Made by a program: the position numbers and the translations under genes. Under the pieces are notes generated by a model. It was not told where the DNA came from and ran no database searches. It worked only from the letters and a program-made list of their open reading frames with translations. 64,000 nt of DNA from Limnohabitans kasalickyi (GTDB taxonomy: Bacteria > Pseudomonadota > Gammaproteobacteria > Burkholderiales > Burkholderiaceae_C), in assembly GCA_965234325.1 (NCBI GenBank), contig OZ248415.1:248001-312000 (forward strand), given 5' to 3'. Shown piece after piece: positions 51,997 to 61,268 of the stretch (position 1 is the first letter of the stretch; each line of letters opens with the position of its first letter).

Positions 51997-52033
51997 AAAG
52001 GGGTTGAGGCTACACAGCTTCAATCCCTTTTTT
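51997..52033 (+). terminator. Terminator or attenuator between rplT and pheS
   Basis: AAAGGGGTTGAGGC (51997-52010) pairs with GCTTCAATCCCTTT using several G-U pairs, then TTTTTT. It lies about 72 bases before pheS, so it may also modulate pheST. Confidence 0.7.
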
Positions 52034-52104
52034 GTTTTCTCCTCTCCCCAAATTTTCAATGAAATAACTTTCATGATCAGGGGTCAATTGGAATCACCAA
52101 AGTT

Positions 52105-53157
52105 ATGAACGAGTTGGACTCTCTGGTCGCTAGTGCTCAGGCCCTGTTTGCGCAAAGCACCACACCGGCTGATCTTGAAAACGCCAAAGCCCAGTTCTTG
52201 GGCAAGTCAGGTCGCATCACTGAGATGATGAAAGGCATGGCCGCATTGAGCGTCGAAGAAAAGAAATCGACCGGTGCTGCCATCAACGTGGCCAAGCAAG
52301 CGATTGAAGCCGCGCTTACTGCACGCCGCCAAGCCTTGGCCGATGCTGAACTCGAGACCCAACTCAAAGCCGAAGCCTTGGATGTGACCTTGCCCGGTCG
52401 CGCTCGCATGGCTGGCGGTTTGCACCCTGTGACGATCACGCTCGAACGCGTCGAAGCCATTTTTGGTTCGATGGGCTTTGAAGTGGCTCAAGGCCCAGAG
52501 ATCGAAACAGACTGGTTCAACTTCACCGCGCTCAACACGCCTGAAGACCATCCCGCACGTTCCATGCACGACACCTTCTATGTGGAAGGTGGCAGTGCCG
52601 AAGCGCCTAACTTGCTGCGAACGCACACCAGCCCCATGCAAGTGCGCCATGCGGTGCAACACGTCAAGCGTTACCAAGCGCGTTTGGATGCTGGTCAAGG
52701 CATGCCCGAAATTCGCGTCATCGCACCCGGCCGCACCTACCGTGTGGACAGCGATGCCACGCACTCGCCCATGTTCCACCAATGCGAAGGCTTGTGGATT
52801 GGTGAGAACGTGAGCTTCAAAGACCTCAAAGTGGTCATCACCGATTTCTGTCGCACTTACTTTGAGAGCGACGATTTGGTGTTGCGGTTCCGCCCTAGCT
52901 TCTTCCCATTCACAGAGCCCAGCGCTGAGATTGACATTCAATTCCAAAGCGGCGCTTTGGCGGGCCGTTGGCTCGAAGTGGGGGGCTCAGGCCAAGTGCA
53001 CCCGAACGTGGTGCGCAACATGGGCCTCGACCCTGAGCGTTTTATCGGCTTTGCCTTTGGTATGGGTATGGACCGTTTCACCATGCTGCGTTACGGCGTG
53101 AACGACTTGCGCTTGTTCTTCGATGGCGACATTCGCTTCTTGAGCCAGTTCCAATAA
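52105..53157 (+). CDS. pheS: Phenylalanine-tRNA ligase alpha subunit
   Basis: 350 residues. Class II catalytic subunit: VTITLERVEAIFGSMGFEV, the motif 2 region TYRVDSDATHSPMFHQCEGLWIG, and motif 3 FGMGMDRFTMLRYGVNDLRLFFDGDIRFL. The N-terminal coiled coil binds tRNA. No clear ribosome site was seen before ATG 52105. Forms an alpha2-beta2 enzyme with PheT, encoded 24 bases downstream. Confidence 0.97.
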   Translation: MNELDSLVASAQALFAQSTTPADLENAKAQFLGKSGRITEMMKGMAALSVEEKKSTGAAINVAKQAIEAALTARRQALADAELETQLKAEALDVTLPGRARMAGGLHPVTITLERVEAIFGSMGFEVAQGPEIETDWFNFTALNTPEDHPARSMHDTFYVEGGSAEAPNLLRTHTSPMQVRHAVQHVKRYQARLDAGQGMPEIRVIAPGRTYRVDSDATHSPMFHQCEGLWIGENVSFKDLKVVITDFCRTYFESDDLVLRFRPSFFPFTEPSAEIDIQFQSGALAGRWLEVGGSGQVHPNVVRNMGLDPERFIGFAFGMGMDRFTMLRYGVNDLRLFFDGDIRFLSQFQ

Positions 53158-53181
53158 CTTCACGCACACACGAGATTCATC

Positions 53182-55608
53182 ATGCAATTCCCCGAATCCT
53201 GGTTGCGCGAATTCTGCAACCCATCCCTCACTACCCAAGAGTTAGCCGACACCTTGACCATGGCCGGTTTGGAAGTGGAAGAACTCCAACCCGTCGCACC
53301 GCCTTTCACAGGCATCGTCGTCGGTGAAATCAAAGAAGCCGTGCAGCACCCAGACGCTGACCGCTTGCGCATTTGCCAAGTTGACGTGGGGCAGGGCGCG
53401 TTGCTCAACATCGTGTGCGGTGCACCCAATGCACGCGTAGGCATCAAAATTCCATGCGCCACCGTGGGCGCAGAGTTGCCTCCCGGCGAAGACGGCAAAC
53501 CTTTCAAAATCAAAGTGGGCAAGCTGCGTGGCGTGGAAAGCCAAGGCATGTTGTGCTCGGCCAAAGAACTCAAAATTGCGGACGACAACGGCGGCTTGCT
53601 CGAGCTGCCCCCCGATGCACCTTTGGGTCAAAACATCCGCGAGTACCTGAACCTCGACGACACCTTGATGACATGCAAGCTCACGCCTAATTTGGCGCAT
53701 TGTTTGAGCGTTTACGGCATTGCCCGCGAAGTGTCAGCCCTCACAGGCGCACCGTTGAAGGCACCTGCTTTCCCAGCTGTTGCCGCTACAAACGCTGACA
53801 AAGTAGCTGTGAACATCAGCGCCCCCGATTTGTGTGGCCGCTTCTCAGGCCGCGTTGTGCGTGGCGTGAACACCAAAGCGCAAACGCCTGCATGGATGGT
53901 GAACCACTTGGCCCGTTGCGGCCAACGCAGTGTGAGCCCCTTGGTCGACATCTCCAATTACGTGATGTTCGAGATTGGCCGCCCTACTCATATTTTTGAC
54001 CTTGACAAAATTCAAGGGGGCTTGGATGTGCGTTGGGGCAAGGCCGGTGAGCAGCTCAAACTCTTGAACGGCAACACCGTGACCGTGGACGAGAAAGTGG
54101 GCGTCATCGCTGACGCGCATCAAGTCGAATCTCTCGCCGGCATCATGGGCGGCGACGCCACGGCCGTGAGCGACGACACGCAAAACATTTACATCGAAGC
54201 CGCCTTCTGGTGGCCCTCGGCCATCGCAGGCCGCTCACGCCGTTTCAACTTCAGCACCGATGCGGGCCATCGCTTTGAGCGTGGTGTGGATCCTGAGTTG
54301 ACGGTGGAGCACATCGAGCGCATCACCCAGTTGGTGATCGACATTTGCGGCACGCCCAACACCACCGTGGGTCCGATTGACGACCAGCGTGTGAACATGC
54401 CAGTGGCCAAGCCTGTCACCTTGCGCGTGGCACGTGCTGAAAAAGTCATTGGTATGCCGCTGACCCAGCAACGCGTGGCGGATGCTTTACGTGGCTTGGG
54501 CTTGCCTGTAACTGAGGGGGAGGGTGTTGTCACCCTTCAGCCACCATCTTTCCGTTTCGATTTGCAAATCGAAGAAGACCTGATCGAAGAAGTGGCACGC
54601 ATGGTGGGTTACAACAACCTGCCCACCACACCACCTTTGGCGCCCATCACCGCTAGCGCGTGCCAAGAAGCACAACGTAGCCCACACGCTTTGCGCCACC
54701 ACTTGGCCGCTTTGGGCTACCAAGAAACCATCAACTACAGCTTTGTCGATGAGCGTTGGGAACACGAGTTGGCAGGCAATGCCAACCCCATCAAATTGCT
54801 CAACCCCATTGCCAGCCAAATGAGCGTGATGCGCTCCACCTTGTTGGGCTCGTTGCTCAACGTGGTGAAGTTCAACGTCGACCGCAAAGCCTCACGCGTG
54901 CGCGTGTTTGAGCTGGGCCGCGTGTTCCACAAAGACGCATCGGTGCAAAACACAGACACCACCGTGCAAGGCTTTGACCAACCCATGCACGTGGCAGGCA
55001 TTGCCTTTGGCAGCGCTGCACCTTTGCAGTGGAGTACCAAGGAGCAAGCCGCTGACTTCTTTGACGTGAAAGCGGATGTAGAAGCTTTGTTGGCCCCCGC
55101 TGTGCCGCAGTTTGAAGCGGCTGAGCATCCCGCCATGCACCCAGGCCGTTGTGCCAAGGTGTTGGTTAATGGCCAAGCCGTGGGCCATGTGGGCGAGTTG
55201 CACCCACGCTGGCGTCAAAGCTGGGACTTGGCGCAGGCCCCTGTGATGTTTGAGCTCTCGCTCGATGCCGTGTTGCACCGCGATGTACCCAAGTCCAGTG
55301 GCGTGGCCAAGTTCTCGAACGTGGAGCGCGACATTGCGGTCATCGTCAAAGACAGCGTCACGCACGCGCAATTGATGGCTGCTGTGCACGCGGCTCAAAC
55401 ACAAGGTTTGCTGCGCCATGCTGTGCTGTTTGATGTGTATCGTCCCAAAGCTGAAAGCACGTCCATGGCCTTGGACGAAAAGAGCTTGGCGGTTCGCCTC
55501 ACACTCAACAGCGACGAAGCCACTTTGAACGAAGCACAAATCGAAGGCGCGGTGAAAGCTGTTGTCGATCAGTTATCCACGCAGGTTGCGGCCCGCTTAC
55601 GCGCTTGA
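53182..55608 (+). CDS. pheT: Phenylalanine-tRNA ligase beta subunit
   Basis: 808 residues, full length. It begins MQFPESWLREFCNPSLTTQEL, with an EMAP/OB tRNA-binding domain (PFTGIVVGEIKEAVQHPDADRLRICQVDVGQG), B3/B4 editing domain (DISNYVMFEIGRPTHIFDLDKI), B5 domain, the catalytic-like core, and a C-terminal FDX-ACB domain (KFSNVERDIAVIVKDSVTHAQLM). The 3' end lies 25 bases before the ihfA start. Confidence 0.97.
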   Translation: MQFPESWLREFCNPSLTTQELADTLTMAGLEVEELQPVAPPFTGIVVGEIKEAVQHPDADRLRICQVDVGQGALLNIVCGAPNARVGIKIPCATVGAELPPGEDGKPFKIKVGKLRGVESQGMLCSAKELKIADDNGGLLELPPDAPLGQNIREYLNLDDTLMTCKLTPNLAHCLSVYGIAREVSALTGAPLKAPAFPAVAATNADKVAVNISAPDLCGRFSGRVVRGVNTKAQTPAWMVNHLARCGQRSVSPLVDISNYVMFEIGRPTHIFDLDKIQGGLDVRWGKAGEQLKLLNGNTVTVDEKVGVIADAHQVESLAGIMGGDATAVSDDTQNIYIEAAFWWPSAIAGRSRRFNFSTDAGHRFERGVDPELTVEHIERITQLVIDICGTPNTTVGPIDDQRVNMPVAKPVTLRVARAEKVIGMPLTQQRVADALRGLGLPVTEGEGVVTLQPPSFRFDLQIEEDLIEEVARMVGYNNLPTTPPLAPITASACQEAQRSPHALRHHLAALGYQETINYSFVDERWEHELAGNANPIKLLNPIASQMSVMRSTLLGSLLNVVKFNVDRKASRVRVFELGRVFHKDASVQNTDTTVQGFDQPMHVAGIAFGSAAPLQWSTKEQAADFFDVKADVEALLAPAVPQFEAAEHPAMHPGRCAKVLVNGQAVGHVGELHPRWRQSWDLAQAPVMFELSLDAVLHRDVPKSSGVAKFSNVERDIAVIVKDSVTHAQLMAAVHAAQTQGLLRHAVLFDVYRPKAESTSMALDEKSLAVRLTLNSDEATLNEAQIEGAVKAVVDQLSTQVAARLRA

Positions 55609-55633
55609 TGCGCGCCATGTAGAGACAGACGTT

Positions 55634-55969
55634 ATGGAACTTTCGTTTGAGAGCCTAGAAACCCCTGCTTTGACCAAGGCGCAGTTGGCCGAATTGTTGT
55701 TTGAACAAATTGGCTTGAACAAGCGTGAGTCCAAAGACATGATTGACGCGTTTTTTGACTTGATCGCCAAAAGTTTGGTGGATGGTACGGATGTGAAGAT
55801 TTCCAGTTTTGGAAATTTTCAAATTCGGACCAAAGCGCCTCGACCAGGGCGCAACCCGCGCACAGGTGAGGCCATTCCAATTGAGGCGCGAAGGGCGGTG
55901 ACGTTTCACGCCAGTCACAAACTGAAAGAGCAAATTCAGGGTGACACCGTCGAAAAACAGGATGCCTAA
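55634..55969 (+). CDS. ihfA: Integration host factor alpha subunit
   Basis: 111 residues. LTKAQLAELLFEQIGLNKRESKDMIDAFFDLI and the DNA-intercalating arm region ISSFGNFQIRTKAPRPGRNPRTGEAIPIEARRAVTFHAS are diagnostic of IHF-alpha. It bends DNA with IHF-beta in replication, recombination and transcription control. ATG 55634 was chosen; a frame extending back to 55562 overlaps pheT and is unlikely to be translated. The position after pheT is conserved in Proteobacteria. Confidence 0.97.
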   Translation: MELSFESLETPALTKAQLAELLFEQIGLNKRESKDMIDAFFDLIAKSLVDGTDVKISSFGNFQIRTKAPRPGRNPRTGEAIPIEARRAVTFHASHKLKEQIQGDTVEKQDA

Positions 55970-55995
55970 AAAAGAGACCTTCGCAGGTCTTTTTT
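55968..55995 (+). terminator. Terminator after ihfA
   Basis: AAAAAAGAGACC, a TTCGCA loop and GGTCTTTTTT form a hairpin with a T tract immediately after the ihfA stop. Confidence 0.8.
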
Positions 55996-56077
55996 GAAAG
56001 GCAATGCACGATGTGACTGGTGCCCCTGCTGAACTTCGTGTAACCTCTACGCTCCCATTTACAAGCCACTGATTTTC

Positions 56078-56536
56078 ATGGAGATATCCCTCCCTCCCAT
56101 CCCTGCTAAACGCTACTTCACCATCGGTGAGGTGAGTGATTTGTGTGGCGTGAAACAGCACGTGCTGCGCTATTGGGAGCAGGAGTTCACACAGTTGCGT
56201 CCGATGAAACGCCGTGGCAATCGACGTTATTACCAACACCATGAAGTGTTGATGATTCGCCGAATTCGCGACCTGTTGTACGACCAAGGCTTCACCATCA
56301 GTGGTGCGCGCAACAAGTTGCAAGAGTTGGTGCAAGTTGAGCGTGACCGTCGTCGCTTGGGCACTCAGGGGTTGATCGATTTAGATCTGTCCGATGACGA
56401 CGGCATTGAGGACCATTTAGAAGATGCAACAGACCATGCGGAGACCACCGCATTGACCACCTTGATATTGAGTGACGATGATGCTCTGCAAATTCTTCGC
56501 AAAGAACTTGTACAAATTCGTGAATTGCTCAATTAA
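56078..56536 (+). CDS. MerR-family transcriptional regulator
   Basis: 152 residues. N-terminal MerR helix-turn-helix: FTIGEVSDLCGVKQHVLRYWEQEF, with the wing TQLRPMKRRGNRRYY, then a coiled region and an acidic tail (DLDLSDDDGIEDHLED). No metal-binding cysteine pair is seen at the C-terminus, so it is not a classical metal sensor. It follows ihfA, an order kept in Proteobacteria, and the tRNA-Pro gene is next. Target unknown. Confidence 0.92.
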   Translation: MEISLPPIPAKRYFTIGEVSDLCGVKQHVLRYWEQEFTQLRPMKRRGNRRYYQHHEVLMIRRIRDLLYDQGFTISGARNKLQELVQVERDRRRLGTQGLIDLDLSDDDGIEDHLEDATDHAETTALTTLILSDDDALQILRKELVQIRELLN

Positions 56537-56552
56537 GCACTCAGAGTCGCGT

Positions 56553-56558
56553 TATAAT
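56553..56558 (+). promoter_or_regulatory. Candidate -10 element of tRNA-Pro
   Basis: TATAAT lies 13 bases before the tRNA start; no good -35 element is visible. Confidence 0.4.
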
Positions 56559-56571
56559 TTTTTTCTTGAAT

Positions 56572-56648
56572 CGGTGTGTGGCGCAGCCTGGTAGCGCACT
56601 TGCATGGGGTGCAAGGGGTCGAAGGTTCGAATCCTTTCACACCGACCA
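56572..56648 (+). tRNA. tRNA-Pro (GGG)
   Basis: 77 bases including encoded CCA. Acceptor stem CGGTGTG pairs with CACACCG; anticodon stem CTTGC/GCAAG encloses the loop ATGGGGT, giving anticodon GGG; T-loop GGTTCGAATCC. It follows the merR gene, the common neighbour of ihfA-linked tRNA-Pro in Proteobacteria. Confidence 0.97.
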
Positions 56649-56704
56649 AAAATGATAAGGGCTAGCAACATCATTGTTGCTGGCCCTTTTTTCTTGGGCG
56701 TGAC

Positions 56705-58906
56705 TCAGTTACTTTGCTCCGCAAGCGAACGCGCCGCATGCAGTTTTTTGTAGCTGTCCAACAGGCGATGGTGCCTGTCAAGGCCCTCCAGCTTCATGCT
56801 GGTTGGCGTGAGCCCAAAGAAGCGCACGCTGCCTGCCACAGAACCCACAACGGCATCCATCCGCGCGTTGCCAAACATCCGCCGAAAGTTGAACTCGTAG
56901 TCTTCGAGTGCGAGGTCTTGATCAAGTTGTACTTCTAGCACGACGTTCATGGCTTGGTAAAACAGCTTGCGTTCAAGCGTGTTGTCGTTGTACTGCAAGA
57001 AGGCGCCCACCAATTCTTGTGCTTCCTCCAGTTGCTGCAGCGCCAGGTGAATCAACAGCTTCAACTCAAGAACGGTGAGTTGCCCCCAGACTGTGTTTTC
57101 GTCAAATTCGATGCCGATCAAGGTGGCAATGTCCAAGTAATCATCGAGCTCGTTGTTTTCCAAACGATCGAGCAGGGCAGACAAACTGGCATCACTGAGG
57201 CGATGCAGATTTAGGATGTCTTCGCGAAACAGTAGCGCCTTGTTGGTGTTGTCCCAAATCAAATCTTCAACGGGGTAGATCTCCGAATAGCCTGGCACCA
57301 AAATGCGGCATGCCACAGCCCCTAGTTGGTCATACACCGCGGTGTACGACTCTTTACCGATGTCTTGAAGGATTTCAAACAAGGTGGCTGCTTCTTCGGC
57401 ATTCGAGTTTTCCCCTTGGCCAGAAAAGTCCCACTCCACAAATTCAAAGTCAGCTTTGGCACTAAAAAATCGCCACGACACGATGCCACTCGAATCGATG
57501 AAGTGCTCCACAAAGTTATTGGGTTCCGTGACAGCATGGCTCTCGAAGGTGGGGGGCGGTAAATCGTTCAGCCCTTCAAAGCTGCGGCCTTGCAGTAACT
57601 CGGTCAGGCTGCGCTCTAGCGCCACTTCTAAGCTGGGGTGTGCACCAAAAGATGCAAACACACCGCCTGTGCGCGGGTTCATCAAGGTGACGCACATGAC
57701 GGGGTAGATGCCACCGAGCGACGCGTCTTTTACCAACACCGGAAAGCCTTGCTCCTCCAAGCCTTGAATGCCTGCCAAGATGCTGGGGTACTTGTCCAAC
57801 ACGCCCGGCGGCACATCGGGTAGGCAGATTTCACCTTCGATGATGTCGCGCTTGACGGCGCGTTCGAAAATTTCAGACAGGCATTGCACTTGGGCTTCGG
57901 CCAATGTGTTACCCGCACTCATGCCATTGCTGACAAACAGGTTTTCGATCAGGTTTGAGGGGAAGTACACCACCTCACCATCCGACTGGCGCACATAGGG
58001 CAGGGCGCAAATGCCGCGCTTCGTGTTGCCTGAGTTGGTATCGATCAGGTGCGAGCCTCGCAGATCGCCATCGGGGTTGTAGATGGACAGACAATAGTCA
58101 TCCAAAATTTCAGAAGGCAGGGCGTCTTTTTTGCCTGGCTTGAACCAACGTTCATTGGGGTAGTGCACGAATGCTGCGTTGGCCAGGTCTTCACCCCAAA
58201 AGGCACCCGCATAGAAATGGTTGTTGCTCAAGCGCTCGATGTATTCGCCCAGCGCCGACGCCAACGCGCTTTCCTTGGTCGCGCCCTTGCCGTTGGTGAA
58301 GCACATGGGCGAGTGCGCATCGCGGATGTGCAGCGACCAGACATTGGGAATGATGTTGCGCCAAGAGGCGATTTCAATCTTGATGCCCAAGCCCGCCAAC
58401 AGGCTCGACATGTTGGCGATGGTTTGCTCCAGCGGCAGGTCCTTGCCCAAGATGAAGGTGCTGCGGTCAACGTTTGAATTCAGCGTGAGCAAAGACTGCG
58501 CGTCTGCATCCAAGTTCTCGACTTCTTCGATCACAAACGCGGGGCCTGCTTGCACCACTTTTTTGACCGTGCAGCGCTCAATCGAATTCAAAATGCCTCG
58601 GCGGTCGATCTCTTGGATGTCCGCTGGCAACTCGACCTGAATTTTGAAAATCTGCTGGTAGCGGTTCTCAGGATCAACGATGTTGTTTTGCGAGAGTCGG
58701 ATGTTTTCGGTAGAAATTTTGCGTGTGTCGCAATACAGCTTCACAAAGTAGGCCGCACACAAAGCCGATGAGGCTAAAAAATAGTCGAATGGACCGGGTG
58801 CCGAGCCATCGCCCTTGTAGCGGATGGGCTGGTCGGCGACCACCGTGAAGTCATCGAACTTGGCTTCTAAGCGAAGCTTGTCGAGAAAGTTGACTTTGAT
58901 TTCCAT
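56705..58906 (-). CDS. OsmC domain-YcaO domain fusion protein
   Basis: 733 residues. Residues 1-140 form an OsmC-like domain (DQPIRYKGDGSAPGPFDYFLASSALCAAYFVKLYC) that keeps one of its two Cys. From ~155 the rest closely follows E. coli YcaO: SWRNIIPNVWSLHIRD, CFTNGKGATKESALASALGEYIERLSNNHF, FVSNGMSAGNTLAEAQVQCLSEIFERAVKR, FASFGAHPSLEVALERSLTELLQGR and a C-terminal TPR-like region. YcaO proteins use ATP to activate peptide backbones; E. coli YcaO affects methylthiolation of ribosomal protein S12. OsmC domains are thiol peroxidase-like. The joined function is unknown. It is divergent from a B12-binding radical SAM gene. Confidence 0.93.
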   Translation of the reverse strand: MEIKVNFLDKLRLEAKFDDFTVVADQPIRYKGDGSAPGPFDYFLASSALCAAYFVKLYCDTRKISTENIRLSQNNIVDPENRYQQIFKIQVELPADIQEIDRRGILNSIERCTVKKVVQAGPAFVIEEVENLDADAQSLLTLNSNVDRSTFILGKDLPLEQTIANMSSLLAGLGIKIEIASWRNIIPNVWSLHIRDAHSPMCFTNGKGATKESALASALGEYIERLSNNHFYAGAFWGEDLANAAFVHYPNERWFKPGKKDALPSEILDDYCLSIYNPDGDLRGSHLIDTNSGNTKRGICALPYVRQSDGEVVYFPSNLIENLFVSNGMSAGNTLAEAQVQCLSEIFERAVKRDIIEGEICLPDVPPGVLDKYPSILAGIQGLEEQGFPVLVKDASLGGIYPVMCVTLMNPRTGGVFASFGAHPSLEVALERSLTELLQGRSFEGLNDLPPPTFESHAVTEPNNFVEHFIDSSGIVSWRFFSAKADFEFVEWDFSGQGENSNAEEAATLFEILQDIGKESYTAVYDQLGAVACRILVPGYSEIYPVEDLIWDNTNKALLFREDILNLHRLSDASLSALLDRLENNELDDYLDIATLIGIEFDENTVWGQLTVLELKLLIHLALQQLEEAQELVGAFLQYNDNTLERKLFYQAMNVVLEVQLDQDLALEDYEFNFRRMFGNARMDAVVGSVAGSVRFFGLTPTSMKLEGLDRHHRLLDSYKKLHAARSLAEQSN

Positions 58907-59094
58907 GGGGTATTTTTAAAAGTATTCAAATAAATGTGGCGGGAATGAATTTTCAGCACCAATCAGCTCAGTATATAAAGACCTCTCAAATCAAAAATGG
59001 CGCTTTCACTAAAATTTACAGTCCACGGCGAAGCTTGGCCCACTTATCGCGACCACGATAATGGTCATTGTTTATTTCTACCGAATTCCTCACC

Positions 59095-61044
59095 GTGACA
59101 CTGTCTTCCCCCCAAGCTGCTAGCCCTGTAGCAACTGATGCAGCATGGCGTGTTTTGAGCCTCATCCCGCCGATGACGCAGCTCAACACACCCTACCCGT
59201 CAACGGCGTATCTCACGGGGTTTTTGCGCGCACACAATGTCGATGCGGTGCAGGACGATTTGGCTTTGGCGCTGGTTCTCGCGCTGTTCACCCCAAGCGG
59301 TTTGGTGCAAGTGCGTGATCGAGCTTTGGCCTTGCCCGAGGAAGAGCGCAGCGCCTCAGTGAACTATTTCCTCGATTTCTTTTCTCGCTACCACGGCACG
59401 ATCGCGCCCACGATTGCTTTTTTGCAAGGGCAAGACTCTACCTTGAGTCACCGCATTGCGGGACGCGGCTTTTTGCCAGAAGGCCCGCGCTTTGTTGCCT
59501 TGGATGCTTACGAGGACGACGGCAGCGGCGACCCCTTGGCGTGGGCATTTGGCGCTTTGGGGCAGCAAGATCGAGCGCGGCATTTGGCCACCTTGTATTT
59601 GAATGATTTGGCCGATGTGCTGCGCGACGCCGTCGACGCTCGTTTTGAGTTTGTCCGTTACGCCGAGTCGTTGGCCGGCAGTCAGGCCACCTTTGAGCCT
59701 TTGGCGCAAGCGCTGGCCGCACCTGACACATTGGTGGATGAGGTGCTCCAAAGCTTGACCTTGGCCGCAGTGGCCAAGCATCAGCCGCAGTTGGTGCTGT
59801 TGTCGGTGCCGTTTCCGGGGGCCGTGTATGCGGCGTTGCGGATTGCGCAAACGATCAAGCGTCACCACCCGAATGTGCGGATTGCGATGGGCGGTGGGTT
59901 TGTGAACACCGAATTGCGTGAGTTGACCGATCCGCGACTGTTTGATTTTGTCGACTTCATCACACTGGATGCGGGCGAGCGACCCTTGCTCGCTTTGCTA
60001 GAACACTTGCATGGCAAGCGCAGTGCGCAGCGTTTGGTGCGTACCTTCATTCGCAACGATGACCACCAAGTGCGTTTGATGAACTGGGCCGAGCCAGATG
60101 TCCCGTTTGAAGATGTGGGCACACCCACGTGGGACGGCTTGCCCCTGAATCGCTATTTGTCTCTGCTGGACATGCTCAACCCGATGCACCGTTTGTGGAG
60201 CGATGGGCGTTGGAATAAGCTGACGGTGGCGCATGGTTGTTATTGGAAAAAATGCAGCTTTTGTGACGTGAGTTTGGACTACATCTCGCGCTACGAAACG
60301 GCCTCTGCCAGCACTTTGGTCGATCGCATTGAACGCATCGTGGCCGAGACCGGGCAGACTGGATTTCACTTTGTGGATGAAGCTGCACCACCCAAAGCGT
60401 TGAAAGCTTTGGCCGAAGAGTTGCTGCGTCGCCAAGTCCATATTTCTTGGTGGGGCAACATTCGCTTTGAAAAAACCTTCACGCCTGAGTTGGCCGAGTT
60501 GCTGGCCGAAAGTGGATGTATTGCCATGTCGGGTGGCTTAGAAGTGGCGTCAGATCGTTTGTTGAACTTGATGAAAAAAGGCGTGTCGGTGGAGCAGGTG
60601 GCACGCGTGACCAAAAGCTTTTCAGACGCTGGCGTGTTGGTGCACGCTTACCTGATGTATGGTTTTCCAACGCAAACGCTACAAGACACCGTGGATGCTT
60701 TGGAGTACGTGCGCCAGCTCTTTGAGAATGGTTGTATCCAAAGCGGTTTCTTTCACCGCTTTGCCTGCACCGTGCACTCCCCCGTAGGCAAAGACCCCGA
60801 GGCTTACGGCATTGAATTGGTTCCGCTGCCGGATGTGAGTTTTGCGAAGAATGACATTGGCTTTGTCGATCCCACAGGCACAGACCATGACACCTTGGGC
60901 TTGGGTTTGAAAAAAGCCATCTACAACTTCATGCATGGGGTGGGCTTGGAGCAGGATGTGCGCAGTTGGTTTGCCCTTCCCAAGGGGCAATGTCCAAAGT
61001 CCACAGTAGGGCGGCACCGGATTTCGAAAGCTTTGGGCAATTGA
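59095..61044 (+). CDS. B12-binding domain radical SAM protein
   Basis: 649 residues from GTG 59095; TTG 59068 is an alternative and neither has a good ribosome site. N-terminal B12-binding Rossmann-like region (RVLSLIPPMTQLNTPYPSTAYLTGFLRA, later QLVLLSVPFPGAVYAALRIAQTIKRHHP, IAMGGGFVN). The iron-sulfur motif is CYWKKCSFC at about residue 382, spacing CX4CX2C rather than the canonical CX3CX2C. HFVDEAAPPKALKALAEEL and a GLEVASDRLLNLMKKGVSVEQV-type block complete a radical SAM barrel. Product and substrate unknown. The arrangement next to YcaO is notable. Confidence 0.85.
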   Translation: MTLSSPQAASPVATDAAWRVLSLIPPMTQLNTPYPSTAYLTGFLRAHNVDAVQDDLALALVLALFTPSGLVQVRDRALALPEEERSASVNYFLDFFSRYHGTIAPTIAFLQGQDSTLSHRIAGRGFLPEGPRFVALDAYEDDGSGDPLAWAFGALGQQDRARHLATLYLNDLADVLRDAVDARFEFVRYAESLAGSQATFEPLAQALAAPDTLVDEVLQSLTLAAVAKHQPQLVLLSVPFPGAVYAALRIAQTIKRHHPNVRIAMGGGFVNTELRELTDPRLFDFVDFITLDAGERPLLALLEHLHGKRSAQRLVRTFIRNDDHQVRLMNWAEPDVPFEDVGTPTWDGLPLNRYLSLLDMLNPMHRLWSDGRWNKLTVAHGCYWKKCSFCDVSLDYISRYETASASTLVDRIERIVAETGQTGFHFVDEAAPPKALKALAEELLRRQVHISWWGNIRFEKTFTPELAELLAESGCIAMSGGLEVASDRLLNLMKKGVSVEQVARVTKSFSDAGVLVHAYLMYGFPTQTLQDTVDALEYVRQLFENGCIQSGFFHRFACTVHSPVGKDPEAYGIELVPLPDVSFAKNDIGFVDPTGTDHDTLGLGLKKAIYNFMHGVGLEQDVRSWFALPKGQCPKSTVGRHRISKALGN

Positions 61045-61096
61045 CGCTTTGTGCGAATTATTTAAAGCCGCCATCTGGGAAGCAGATAAATACCTT

Positions 61097-61102
61097 TATA
61101 AT
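61097..61102 (+). promoter_or_regulatory. Candidate -10 element of tRNA-Gly
   Basis: TATAAT 26 bases before the mature tRNA start; the -35 region is weak. Confidence 0.4.
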
Positions 61103-61128
61103 TTGGCCTTCGTTAAATACGAAGCAAT

Positions 61129-61204
<76 letters not shown>

Positions 61205-61209
61205 GTTCT

Positions 61210-61243
61210 AAAACCTCTGAAACTTGGTTTCAGAGGTTTTTTT
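61210..61243 (+). terminator. Terminator after tRNA-Gly
   Basis: ACCTCTGAAAC (61213-61223), TTG loop, GTTTCAGAGGT (61227-61237), then seven T. Confidence 0.88.
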
Positions 61244-61268
61244 ATGCGCGCTTGAAAACTCTATAAAA

